64,000 bases of DNA from Kalaharituber pfeilii (taxonomy: Eukaryota; Ascomycota; Pezizomycetes; Pezizales; Pezizaceae), in the NCBI GenBank assembly GCA_015179045.1, contig WHUZ01000012.1, positions 1,116,001 through 1,180,000 on the forward strand. The letters run 5' to 3'. The position numbers were made by a program, and so were the translations under genes. How positions within the stretch are numbered: position 1 is the stretch's first letter; each line of letters starts with the position of its first letter. Shown piece after piece: positions 13,801-24,689 of this stretch. The notes beneath the pieces are model-generated. The model did not search any database and was not told the DNA's origin. It worked only from the letters and a program-made list of their open reading frames with translations.

Positions 13801-14956
13801 AAATATGTAGAGTGCGCAGGGATACGTATTGTATTATCCTCCGTCTCTCTCAACTTCTGCATCAACGACGTACAATATGCACTCTTAATATCCCTGTATA
13901 TAGACATGAGCCGCCACCAGATTGAATACGAGCTCGAGACAGCAAATGTGTTGTTTACGGGTGTAGGATTGAATCTGGCGCTGGATTACGGGCATGGACT
14001 ATTAAAATGGAGTGTCAACTCTTGAAGAATGGGTTTATGATTAGAGCGGATATACATCAGTAATATATGATGAGCATACAGTGTTGGTCAATCCAGATGT
14101 GAGTTTACATTTTATATGGCTGTTATTTATGAGCTGACCATTATGTTATAAGTTTACGATGTTAACGAAGGATGTGTTCAATGTTGATTTGATGTTGATA
14201 CAAGGACGTTGGTGATGGCTGTCGTGATGCGGCGGACGCACATAGAGTGCCGGACGAGTTGCTTCGATGGCGTTTCAGGCAGTCAGTATTGGCGAATCCA
14301 TGTGGTGCGAGAGAGCCAGTGTTCGAGCATGATTTTCCAGCGGGGGCTGATATGGCGAAGGAGATAAGTGAGGGACCGTACCGAGAAAAAGTTGGCGTAT
14401 GGAGTTGATTGAGTGAAGAATGTACTAGTACATAAGCTTAATGAAGTTCACTAGATTTTACTAGGTTCTGTTGGGGAAATCCTGGATTGTTATGTTTGGG
14501 ACGGACAGCGAGGAATTAGGGAAGATGTGAGGTAAGCAGATTTGATGCTGGAGAAGGGGGCGCAGCAGTGGTCCTAGCTTGCCAAGAGTCGTGTCAGCTT
14601 TGATCCTTATCTGCCAAGCAGAATCTTATCTGATTATATGGCCAGTCAACAGAATCGCTTCTTTTCCCTACTGTCGAGCCAGATCTGTCTCGAACCCGAG
14701 CCAGATCAGTTACGTTGAAATAATTCTATAACCCTACGGTTGATAACGATAATCGATCCTGTGACTGGAGCTGCAGCCGCGAATATCTGGACCAGTACCC
14801 CATTCGGGGCCAATTTTCTCGGAACCGGCGTCAAGTTCCCTTTTCTGAGGTCTTGTCTGGCGTGCGTCGGACAGTGGTTGCATTACGACCTTTTACTTCG
14901 CCCACAGGAAAACTCTTTGGTCGTTTTTGCTGCAACCCCACCGCAGCTCCGCAAGG
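10874..14956. other. Gene-poor region between the copper ATPase and BRF1
   Basis: About 4.1 kb with no ORF that resembles a protein family. The part next to the ATPase start (10874-11500) is presumably its promoter. 11500-11720 is GC-richer with short ORFs that look accidental. One clear copy of the dispersed motif (CTGGGTACGAGAACAG) is at 13360-13375. The rest is AT-rich. I see no RNA gene. Confidence 0.5.
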
Positions 14957-17027
14957 ATGGTGCGTAGCAGGCAAACCGCATGCTGTTCGAATCCCACGCT
15001 CGACGACTCCGACGGACAAACAGTTTGCACAAATTGCGGGTCCGTCATCAATGAAACTCATATCGTCTCTGAAATAACCTTCGGAGAAGCCAGCTCTGGA
15101 GCTGCTATTGTTCAGGGATCCTTTGTTGGTGCGGGGGAGACGCATGCCAGAAATACGGGACCCTTCAGAAAAGGTGGAGGCTTGGAGAGCAGAGAGCAGA
15201 CTCTGGCTAATGGTGCGTATTTATTCTATCTATTTACGATACTTATACCTATATTTTGTCTCCTCTCTTCTAATTTTTCTCTCTCTTGCATCTACATGTA
15301 TCAACTTCCTCTTTTCCTTTTCCAACATTCCATCGACCTAACCACCCTGTTCCATTATACTAAACCTGGTTAGGAATGGGGCTTTATCTTTGCTTCTTGC
15401 GCCAATTTGTCCTCCGTACTGACTCTCTATTTTCCCTATAGCCAAACGCAAAATTCAACAGCTTGCTGCTGCCCTCTCCGTCCCCGAATCGTACACCGAA
15501 GCTGCCGGCCGCTGGTTCACTCTCGCGCTTACCAATGGCTTTACACATGGCCGCCGTACGCAATATGTGATCGCTTGCTGCCTCTATGCTGTTTGTCGCC
15601 AGGAGAAGTCCTCACACATGTTAATCGACTTTTCGGACATCCTGCACATCAATGTATTTACCCTTGGCCAAACGTATCTCAAGCTAGTCCGGCTTCTGCA
15701 TATCCCGACGACCACAATTGACCCGAGTGTATACATCCATCGATTTGCGAAGCATTTGGAGTTTGGGAAAGATACGATGAAGGTGGCATCGGATGCTACC
15801 AGGCTGGTGTCGAGAATGAATAGGGATTGGATTGTGCAGGGGAGGAGGCCATCGGGGATATGTGGGGCGTGTCTACTGCTTGCTGCGAGGATGAACAATT
15901 ACAGGAGGAGCGTGAGGGAGGTGGTCTATGTTGTCAAGGTTGCTGATTTGACGATCCAAAAGCGGTTGGAGGAATTTAAGCTCACAAAATCGAGCTCGCT
16001 AACGGTGGACGAGTTCCGGAATCTGTGGCTGGAGCAGGCACACGACCCGCCGAGTTTTGGTCCTAAGATCAGCAAGAAACGGAAGCGGGTTAGGGAGGTG
16101 AACGAGGATGGAGATGTAGCAGGAGATGGCCCGATTGCTATCGCGGAGAAAAGCGGTGATAAGGTAGCTAGTGTAATTGTGTCTGCCGAAGCTGGAGTCG
16201 AAGATACGCCGCCTGCATCTGTAAGAGTCTCATCCGAGCCAAGGAGGGATGCGGAAGGGTTCGTGATTCCAGAGTTGCCGATTGATCCTGCCCTTTTTAT
16301 GGAAGAAAACAGTACAGGCGCCGCTGCTGCTTCCGGGCTGCCCAATACACCCCCTCCGACGCAGCCTGCCGCAGACACAGAGGACCCAGGTGAGCGCATC
16401 AACGCAATCGCGGAAGCCGCAATTGAGTCGGAGATCCAAAACATCGTTTCCTCGGCCGACTCCACCAGCGCCGTAACCTCCCTCTCCATTGACAAAGACA
16501 AAGCTAAATCTGAGGCCGACCTAGCCCGCCGCGAGAGGGCAAGGCGGTCCCAGTCAGTCGCCTCAAACGTATCTGGCCAAGGCGGAAGCGAAGCCGAGGA
16601 TATTGATGGCAACGCCCTTTCCATATTAGAGGGAGACGGAAACTTCGTGGACTCAGCTGATCCCGGCAACGACAGCGACGACCTTGCCGACGTCGATGAC
16701 TGGGAAGTCCAGTCCGCCTTATTGACCGCGGCGGAGACCGAGGTCAAGGAGCGAATATGGACAGAGCTGAATAAAGAATACATCAAGGAGCAACAAGCGA
16801 AGAAGCTCAAAGCGGAACGGGACGCGCGGAACGGTGTGGGGAAGAACACGAGGAAGAAGAGAAATGGGGGGAAAGGAGGGAAGAAGGGGCCTGGGAGAAC
16901 TGGAGGCGGCGCGGGAAGAGAGATCGCAGCGAGCCCGGCGGAGAGCGCAAAGGAAATGTTGGCGAAGAGGACGTACAGTAAGAAAATCAATTACGCAGCG
17001 TTGGACCATTTGTTCAAGGAGGATTAA
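14957..17027 (+). CDS. BRF1: Transcription factor IIIB subunit Brf1
   Basis: TFIIB-related factor that, with TBP and Bdp1, recruits RNA polymerase III to tRNA and 5S genes. Two exons, 14957-15212 and 15442-17027, joined by a long 229-nt intron, give about 613 residues. The N-terminus has a zinc ribbon (final pair CTNCG) followed by IVSEITFGEASSGAAIVQGSFVGAG, a Brf1 signature, and LESREQTLANGAKRKIQQL. Two cyclin folds follow, including CCLYAVCRQEK and MNRDWIVQGRRPSGICGACLLLAARMNN (read in pieces). The C-terminal half is acidic and low in complexity, with the Brf1 homology block around DVDDWEVQSALLTAAETEVKE and a late SKKINYAALDHLF motif. The expected first cysteine pair of the ribbon is unusual (see findings). 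ATG 14957 gives the shortest sensible start; an ATG upstream is not seen in frame. Confidence 0.93.
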
Positions 17028-18098
17028 GGAGTGTGGATGGGTTCATTGGGGCACGTGGGGAGTTCTGGCGAATGGTGAAATACCTTGTTTACCTGCTACG
17101 CTATGGTGCATTATAACATGGAACCTAAATAGGTACATTGCTGGCTAAGTGCTTGTAATTGCTTTCTCCTCTGATTGGACGAATTTTGGAGTTTGGTTGT
17201 TCTTTAGTTGTGCTTACATTCAGAGATGTGGATTGCGGGTGTATATTGCGTCTACATGGTTATTTACGAATGTTTCTTGCTATGAACCTAATATTGGTCA
17301 AGCCTTTGGGCACGGTACGAAGTTGGATAGAAGCTGCTTCATTGCTCGCCTTGATGTGAAATATGGCGTTTGTCCTGGTTGTTCAGTGAGCGATTCTCTT
17401 AGATTGCAGAAAACCGAATGGTTGGTAATACACTGCATATCTCGCTGATATGCAATATTATATCTGGGAGCCTATCACTCCTGACTACTTGTTTCAATTA
17501 GTTGCTATTTGGTGCAGTTATCAAGGCTGTTTGGCCTTGTAAGAATTTGAGTAGTAAAGTTTCGCCGAATGTATCTTCGTGAATTCAAACCCTTCAATCT
17601 AAATTTGTTTATGATGTCAACAGTTCCCCGTGATGCGTCGGTGGGGCTCCTTCCATATATCCCATGTGTACGAAACTAGACCCATACGACCATAGAGCCG
17701 TTACATGACGGTGTAGTAATGAAGCGCTATATCGTCCTCCGGTGTTCCTGCAACTAAATTTACTTTTACTTTCTTTTCTCTTTTTTTCTTTCTTTTTTAT
17801 TTTTTTCCTAGACTTAGTGCGTTTGTCACGAGCTCCGACCATATTGAACGCTTACATTTCTCTCGATGCACACTATCATCTGGCCCGCTTCGCAGAGATA
17901 TTCTCATAGTTAAAGTACTTACGAATACAATAAATAACTTCCTGCCTGAGTACACCGAGAGAAGTCATTCATACCCAAAAATAAAACACGTATTTCATAT
18001 GCCTGCGTTCGCTCCATTACTTCCGTTCGGTGTTTCCGTCTCGCCGGCTATAGCCTACCATTATGTGGTTGCGCTATTAATCCACCACGTCACTGCAG
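17028..18098. other. Intergenic region between convergent BRF1 and TPS1
   Basis: About 1.07 kb between two stop codons. It must contain both transcript ends. A T-rich, C-interrupted tract lies at 17760-17810. Short ORFs are present on both strands but none looks like a known protein. No RNA gene or repeat family is recognised. Confidence 0.45.
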
Positions 18099-20008
18099 TT
18101 ACGCTGTCGCTGCTACTTCCTGGGTTGCATCATCTGCTTTCGCAGTGTTTGTTTCTGTCTTTGCACAATCATCCTCTTCCCCTTGGACTGCAATCCTTGT
18201 TAACTCTCCCACAAAGCACTGTCCCCAGAAAGCACTGTAAAACCAATTAGCGCTTTTCATACACCACAAGAAGCGCTTGTACACACCTGGTGTATTTCGT
18301 AACATAGCTGTATAATTTTTCATGGTTGGCTCTCTTCGTGTCCTCCGGCATATTTAGTGCCTCAGATATTGCATTGGCCAGATCCTCAGTACTCCAAGGA
18401 TTAACAACAATACTTCCATTCAAACTCTGGGCTGCTCCGGTAAATTCAGACAAAATCATCACTCCACGTCGTTTCTTCTGGGTTGCAATATACTCATAGG
18501 AGACAAGGTTCATGCCATCACGGGTGGATGTGACTAGACAAACATCTGACACAGCATATAGGGCTAGGAGCTCCTCAAAATTGACACTTTTGTGCATGAA
18601 GTGAATAGGCATGAACTCAATAGTACCTGTACATCTCGGTGAGCGCATGTTCGCAGATTGGACGAAGCAAGCCTACCAAATTTGCCATTGATGCGACCAA
18701 CCAATTCATTCACGACTGCCCGAAGATTTTGATATTCTTCAACATCACCTCTGCTTGGAACGGCAACTTGAACTAACACAACCTTCTGAGGGATCAGTAT
18801 AATACTGTGACTTACAAGTTCTAGTTACAATCTCAACGAACCTTTCCAATCCACTCAGGGTGCTCCGTGAGGAAAACTTCCAGAGCATGTAGCTTCTGAG
18901 GAACTCCTTTGATATAATCCAATCTGTCTACTCCAACAATGATTTTAACTCCTTGAAACTTTTTCTCAAGGGCTGCTATTCGTTCTTGTACTTTGGGCCT
19001 CTGTAAACCTTCCGTAATGGTGTCGGGGTCAATTCCAATTGGGAATGCATTTACTATAGAGTGTCAATAAGGAAACACCTAGATAGCACGGGATAAGGTA
19101 ATGGTACCTGCAACCATGTGTCCTTTGAACAAGACACCGTTTGGTGTTGTAGTCAGGCCACTTATGAGATTAGTGACAACCTTCTTTACGTGCAATCCGG
19201 AGCACTTACAGAATCCGGGAGCATGCCGACAGGAAATGCCTTGCATAGTCATAAGTATGGAACCCAACAAGATCACAATGAAGCACTCCCTGAAGAATAT
19301 CATCTCGTACGGGAAGAATTCGATAAATTTCGCTGCTTGGGAAGGGAGTATGTAGAAAAAATCCAATTTTGATATTTTTTGGCGGGTCTTCAAGCCGCTT
19401 CATCTCGCTTCGCAGCATTGCTGGAAGGAGCATTAGATGGTAATCGTGAACCCAGATGAGATCATTATCCTTGAGAGACTTCACGATAGTTTTGGCGAAA
19501 TAGCTGTTCGCTTCCTTGTATGCCTCCCAATGAGATTCATCGAAACTGATTTCACCGGGATGATAGTGAAATAACGGCCATAAGATAGAATCTAACCAAG
19601 TTAGCAGGAACAGGCGACATTGTGCCACAGGCGTACGTACTTGAGAAACCGTTATCTATCATAAATCAATTATACCCTGAGGTCAGCTTCCGTTTTCTCA
19701 GTATGGATATGCAAGGGATTCACACAGTGCTTATCAGCTAGCTCGTCCGAGAGCCACACGGGGACAGCATCATGCTTTTCACGAAGTTCAGTGGTCACCC
19801 GTTTCATGTCCTCTTCAGCTATTTCTAGTCCAGGCCATCCGAACCATTGAAACCTGGTTGCTTTGCTTAATCCCGAAAGCCCTGTAACAAGACCGCCGGA
19901 TGAGACGTTGTACTTGTAGTGATCATTTTCCTTTTTAATTGTGATCGGTAGACGATTGCTGACAATCAGCAAATTTCCGCCGACATGTGGGATTCCAGAG
20001 GTGGGCAT
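18099..20008 (-). CDS. TPS1: Alpha,alpha-trehalose-phosphate synthase (UDP-forming) Tps1
   Basis: Joins UDP-glucose and glucose-6-phosphate to trehalose-6-phosphate, a cytosolic GT20 enzyme of stress tolerance and glycolytic control. Eight exons fit: 19726-20008, 19641-19655, 19210-19591, 19108-19160, 18842-19053, 18677-18782, 18287-18626 and 18099-18234. They give about 508 residues, normal for fungal Tps1. Conserved blocks in order are LLIVSNRLPITIKK, SSGGLVTGLSGL, SILWPLFHYHPGE, DLIWVHDYHLMLLPAMLR, IGFFLHTPFPSSEIYR, VGVDRLDYIKGV, LVQVAVPSRGDVEEYQNL, RDGMNLVSYEYIAT and FTGAAQSLNGSIVVNPW. Exon 2 is only 15 nt, encoding the NGFS part of HYNGFSNSILW. One acceptor (near 18783) is ambiguous by one codon. 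All catalytic segments are intact. Confidence 0.95.
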
Positions 20009-22400
20009 GGTTGCTCAGTGATAGTGAAGGCAGGCGGTGGTGGGGGAGAGGTGGGAAGAGTGCAACAACGGTGAAGCCTGGAGCAGCAATGTGAGTCTCT
20101 ATAAATGACGATAGCGCTGCCGTTTGCAGTAATCGCACTAGGTAACGGAGTGAGCAAATGCTGGAGGCCGGAGTAGTCTGGTTGCAAAAGGTTGGAGGTT
20201 CACTACGATGCACTTTACTTAACTCAAGTGGATATTTAAATTTCACGTCCGCGGGTTAGGAGTGTCGGATGGCATGCCAGGCCAGACTGCCGCGCACGCA
20301 TGTCAAATGAGGGATATATATTCTGGCACGTTCCAAAATAGTTCGATAAGAATTGGGCAGGGCTCAGCCAAGTCAATACATCCGGAACCACGAGCATTTG
20401 GTCAGAATGCAATGGAAAAAACATAGCATCTCAGGAATGGAAGCTTTTTCGGCGGGGATCAGCGGAGCCAAGCTTGCGGTCGGCTTGCGCTTATGACGAA
20501 ATTGACGAAATTATTCCCGATTCCTTAGAAAATCATCCACATGGCTATGGAGGCCAGGACACTGTGCTTGAGTATGCATACGTAGAATTGGGCCAGTATT
20601 CGAGGACAGAAGGCGGGGCATTATGATGCATCTGATGCATGTTTTGATCAATTAAGCACAGCTTCCTTAGTCTCGGCTTCCGAACAAGCATGTAGAGTAC
20701 AATATTAATACCGTACTGATATGCTTCACTTACTTGACATTCTCGTCAATCGTTATCCATTTGCCTAGGCCTTTATGCGAGCTCATCTTATTACACCGTG
20801 AACAATTTGCCGGAGTTGTGCCATCTGATATTAGGAAGTGTCTGAAATATATTTCTATATAACTCACCACTGGATTGCTCGCAGCCCAGAGAGTGGAGGT
20901 GTGCAATTCTAGGGCATGCGGTAAGAAGCAAGCCTCCATACCCAGATATCGAGCTGGCTACGAGACTAGATGTCGAGCTAGTTTTGTGCCAACAATAGCA
21001 TTGTAAGCCGCAACGTCAGTTGCAGTCGGATTTTGTCTCTGTGGAGTAAAATAAAGGCCTTAACTCCTCATATACCTCATTCACTTATTCAAGTCCTCAG
21101 CTCCTTCTTAGACACCATCACCAGACCTGAGTTCATTCCCAGTATCGAGACAATTTCATCTCAGATTCCGGAGATGAACCTATGTAAGCCAATCTCTGTG
21201 GGGATCCTCCTCTCCTTCCCACTTGAAGATCACTCGCTCCCTTTATAAGGAATGTATGGACATAATTGAGGTGATTATGGATTCTTAGCAAAACTGACTT
21301 CGAACCGAGAGGCAAAGTCTTCGTGTCACATATCAGCAGCGCTGGACTGGACCCAGTTAACGTCCTCATCTAGTATCATAATCTAGTCTCATGCCCATAA
21401 CCAGAAATCTTCGATCACCGGACAGATCCTTATCAGCGTCTGGTTACGAGGCTACAGTACAAATGTTCTAAGCTTATTTTGGTCAATTGCTTGGCAAAGT
21501 CCTCTTTAGTGTCCTATTTACCGCCAGTGCCTCAGACCAGTCAAGTCGTCATCTTCAAAAGGTATAATAATTTTACACAAAGCTATCCAAGTCCGACATG
21601 TTACATTCATGCTGTTTAGCCACAATGGAAGATCATCCCAATCGCGATGTCAAGTTCGTAGTGATTTCCTGTTCACAGTGATTTACAGATCGAATCAATC
21701 CATCAAGAGGTCTCCTGTCGCTGTATCTGACTAATCCATATTATGCGCCACATTAGTCAGGCGTCCGAATACTTTTGAAACTGGCTAGTAACATTGCCAG
21801 CCGGCATTAAGTAAGCAGCAACATATGTGTCAGTTTACTGGCAGCCCCTGACAGTCATTTACACAGCTTCCCATCTACAGCTCCTCGCACTCGCACCAGT
21901 CAACTGATCTTGTAGTTACTTTTCGGAACAATAGCAAGGCCTTTCCTGAGTCTTATATTAAAAGGAATAAAGCTAATAGATGGTACGAGGCTCTCAAAAA
22001 TCATTGTATATAAGAGCCACAGGCGGTCCGAGAGGGAGCCCTTTGATGACTAATCCATTTGTATGAGGCTTGGCATGTAACATTTGGTAGATTTCCTAAC
22101 AAAGTAAAAAAATTTTGAACCTTATCAGTTCCACAATGAATAGAGATTTCGCCATGAAAAAACCATAGAGTGATAGAGCGTCTCAAATACTCTAGAGTTC
22201 TGATTTTGCGTTGGGTTGGTTGGATCGCAATTTCCATGTCCGCTTTTAACTTCCGGCACCATAGCAAAACCCACAATGTCATTTTTAGAACTGCTTGATA
22301 ATAGCTTCAGGCTGTTCTCGTACCCAGCCTATGATACAGAGACCGGTTGCCAAGCCGAATATTTCTTGCAACCTGTCTCTTGGTCTGGAACTACAGTAGC
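20009..22400. other. Gene-poor region upstream of TPS1
   Basis: The first few hundred bases are presumably the TPS1 promoter. The remainder is AT-rich and without recognisable genes. Three copies of the dispersed motif are present: CTGGCTACGAGACTA at 20954-20968, CTGGTTACGAGGCTA at 21440-21454, and a reverse copy TGTTCTCGTACCCAG at 22313-22327. Confidence 0.45.
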
Positions 22401-22559
22401 CCGCATGCCAGAAAACTAGTCACCCGACGTCGGGTTGCCACCCCGACCCGCGGGTAGACTTTTTGTATTTATTTTTTATTTCATTACTCGCATGCCGCCT
22501 GACAGGCTATGGCGAGAGATTAAGTACATAATGAGCAGAAGGGAGAATATGGGAGAATA

Positions 22560-23411
22560 GTAAAAGACAAAACGAAATGTAACCCGATGTTAAAGGAAAA
22601 CTACTCCACCGCCCAGTCCAAGACCTCCGCCAGCATGTCTCCTTCCCCGCCTGGCTTCGTTGGGTGCTTCAACCCCATCTCCTCCCCCGGGAGTCTTTTC
22701 TTCCACGCCTCGCATTCATTTATTATGTGAGCAAAGTTCTCGAGAGCTTTGCCGTACCACCTACACTTCAGTGATTCATCCCTCCTTATCTAGTGCTTCC
22801 ACTACCGCAGACTCTTATTCCCCAGCATGCCTGCAAGGGTGGCTACCCTCCTCCTATTCCCCAGATATTCCAAAGGCTAGTATGACAGCTATAGCCTTTT
22901 TCTCTTATTGGCCCTCCATGCCTTTGCATATTGCCTCATGCCTGCCTCGGTAACTACCTCGTCTTAGTATTGCAGTGCTATGCCAATCTTGGCCGCCATG
23001 TCTACCTCGGTGTTGCATTTGATGCCTTTGTGTGCCTTCACCCATAATATCGCTATATCTCTATCACCCCAGACTGTCCTCTCCTCCCACCGTCTTCTTA
23101 CCAATCTTGCAGGACCCTCCGGAGTTGGATCCCCCCTAGCTATCCCCTGTATTCTTGTTATGGTAACCCTGGAGTAGAAAAAGCACTGGAGATAGGGAGG
23201 AGCCTTGGGGAGTCCCATCTGTCATCCTGCCTCTGCCTCTGGTCTTCCCGTCCCACGAGATCTGGAATTCGTTCGGCTGTAGAAACCCTTCGACGAAGGC
23301 TGCTATATTCGGGTCAACTGCCTCGATCCTCCTCACTACCCTCTCTCTCCATAGGTTGTTGAAAGCTGGACTTGCGAGTAGTTTTTTTGTACTTGTTTTG
23401 AATATATACAT
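22560..23411 (-). mobile_element. Degenerate non-LTR (LINE) retrotransposon fragment
   Basis: On the minus strand, 23411-23190 encodes part of a reverse transcriptase: FVEGFLQPNEFQISWDGKT, then GRMTDGTPQGSSLSPVLFL, the PQGSxLSP motif of LINE RTs. It jumps directly, in another frame, to an RNase H-like end at about 23160-22980 with RDIAILWVKAHKGIKCN and EVDMAAKIG. Beyond that, AGMRQYAKAWRANKRKA is readable with stop codons. The RT catalytic YxDD block is not present between these parts, so an internal deletion is inferred. The 5' part is missing. An AT-rich tail around 22445-22480 may be the 3' end. The fungal Tad/I-like clade is likely but not proven. The copy cannot be active. Confidence 0.8.
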
Positions 23412-23605
23412 ACCACCTGGCTACGAGAACAACATACAGTACCACCTGGGTACGAGAATACTACATATCATACTACGTACCATGAGAACAAATATTATAT
23501 AATACGGGAATCGAAAATCAATTATTCCACCTAGGCCGCCCATGGATAATACACTCTTACATATCTTAGATTTGATTAAAGATGCTAAATTAATACTGAA
23601 GAGCT

Positions 23606-23648
23606 TTAGAAGAGACTTTGTAGATTGAATTTACAAAGTCTCTTCTAA
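23606..23648. repeat. Perfect 17-bp inverted repeat (hairpin)
   Basis: TTAGAAGAGACTTTGTA at 23606-23622 is the exact reverse complement of 23632-23648, with a 9-base spacer. It lies 0.2 kb past the LINE fragment, in AT-rich DNA, with no gene near. It could be a foldback element end or a structured transcript. Confidence 0.9.
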
Positions 23649-23919
23649 TGCCTATATCGCCTTCGAGAGTCTTTATCCCTGGATTTACAAAGAATTTGCT
23701 TTTGAAATATGACTCCCATCCTTTACCTGACATCTCCAGCAAGTTTACAAATTTGAGTTATCCATTGGCTCAGAGGGAGAATACCCCTAAAAGCCATCAG
23801 GTCTTGTTGCTACACCACTGCTGGATTTCCCTAAGCCCCCGAGTAGGCCTCCTCACTTGTTACTAGGTCCTGACTTGTTGTGGTAATGGCTTCCACTGTC
23901 GGGTTGGAGTTTTGGAGAT

Positions 23920-24210
23920 GTCGGGTGTAACCCGCTATAAAGTCGGGTATAACCCGCTGTGAAGTCAGGTGCAACCCGCTCTATGTTAGGTACAACTCGC
24001 TCTATGTCGGGTGCAACCCGCTCTATGTCAAGTACAACCCGCTCTATGTCGGGTCCAACCCGCTCTATGTCGGGTCCAACCCGCTCTATGTCGGGTCCAA
24101 CCCGCTCTATGTCGGGTCCAACCCGCTCTATGTTGGCTCTATGTCGGGTGCAACCCGCTCTATGTCGGGTCCAACCCGCTCTATGTCGGCTCTATGTCGG
24201 GTGCAACCTG
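23920..24210. repeat. 21-bp minisatellite with internal CGGGT/ACCCG palindromes
   Basis: About 13 tandem units close to TCGGGTCCAACCCGCTCTATG. The first units are 22 bp and more diverged; the central four are identical. Two shortened 11-bp units (TGGCTCTATGT and CGGCTCTATGT) interrupt the array. Each unit can form a small CGGGT-NNN-ACCCG stem. The unit length keeps reading frames open on both frames shown (for example repeated SMSGPTR), but no gene context supports coding. Confidence 0.92.
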
Positions 24211-24573
24211 CACCCACCTACTGCTAAGGAACCACCCTGCTTCACAGATTCACTGATCCACCTCTGGTATTAAGAAGCTATTATTTCCGACCACATACTC
24301 CTTACATTTCCCCATAGCTGAGGCGGAGCTAGATGGGCTAACTTCTGCTCTAAAGCTTGAAACCCTCTCCTCCTAAGCACTGAATTGCTAACATTTATTT
24401 CTTGGATACATCAAATTTACAGCCACTTCACGGTACAATAGCTTATTGGTTGTGCAGGATTCACAACAGAGATTGTATGAGAAAGGTTTGCGGAATGGTT
24501 GTTGTTATTATGTATGGTTTACAAATCTCTATTTAAAAAAATAAAAATAAAGATTGCGGCCGCTAAAATCTGG

Positions 24574-24601
24574 GCGGCCGACATGCCAAGGTGTCGGCCG
24601 C
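24574..24601. repeat. GC-rich 10-bp inverted repeat
   Basis: GCGGCCGACA at 24574-24583 pairs with TGTCGGCCGC at 24592-24601, separated by 8 bases. A third GCGGCCGC block lies just upstream near 24556. The GC islet stands out in AT-rich surroundings and may be the end of a decayed element. Confidence 0.8.
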
Positions 24602-24689
24602 ACTCAACCCCCCCATTTCGGGTGACTTTAGTTCCAGACTACGGCTGGGTAGGCCGAAAATAATAGTCTGGGCACGAGAACAGCTTCAG

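Noticed and set aside
14977..14996. TGTTCGAATCCC, B-box or T-loop like
   Set aside because: It is inside the first BRF1 exon and the flanks cannot pair into a T arm or acceptor stem.
15926..16990. 354-codon open frame antisense to BRF1
   Set aside because: It is a shadow of the GC-biased BRF1 exon with no protein likeness.
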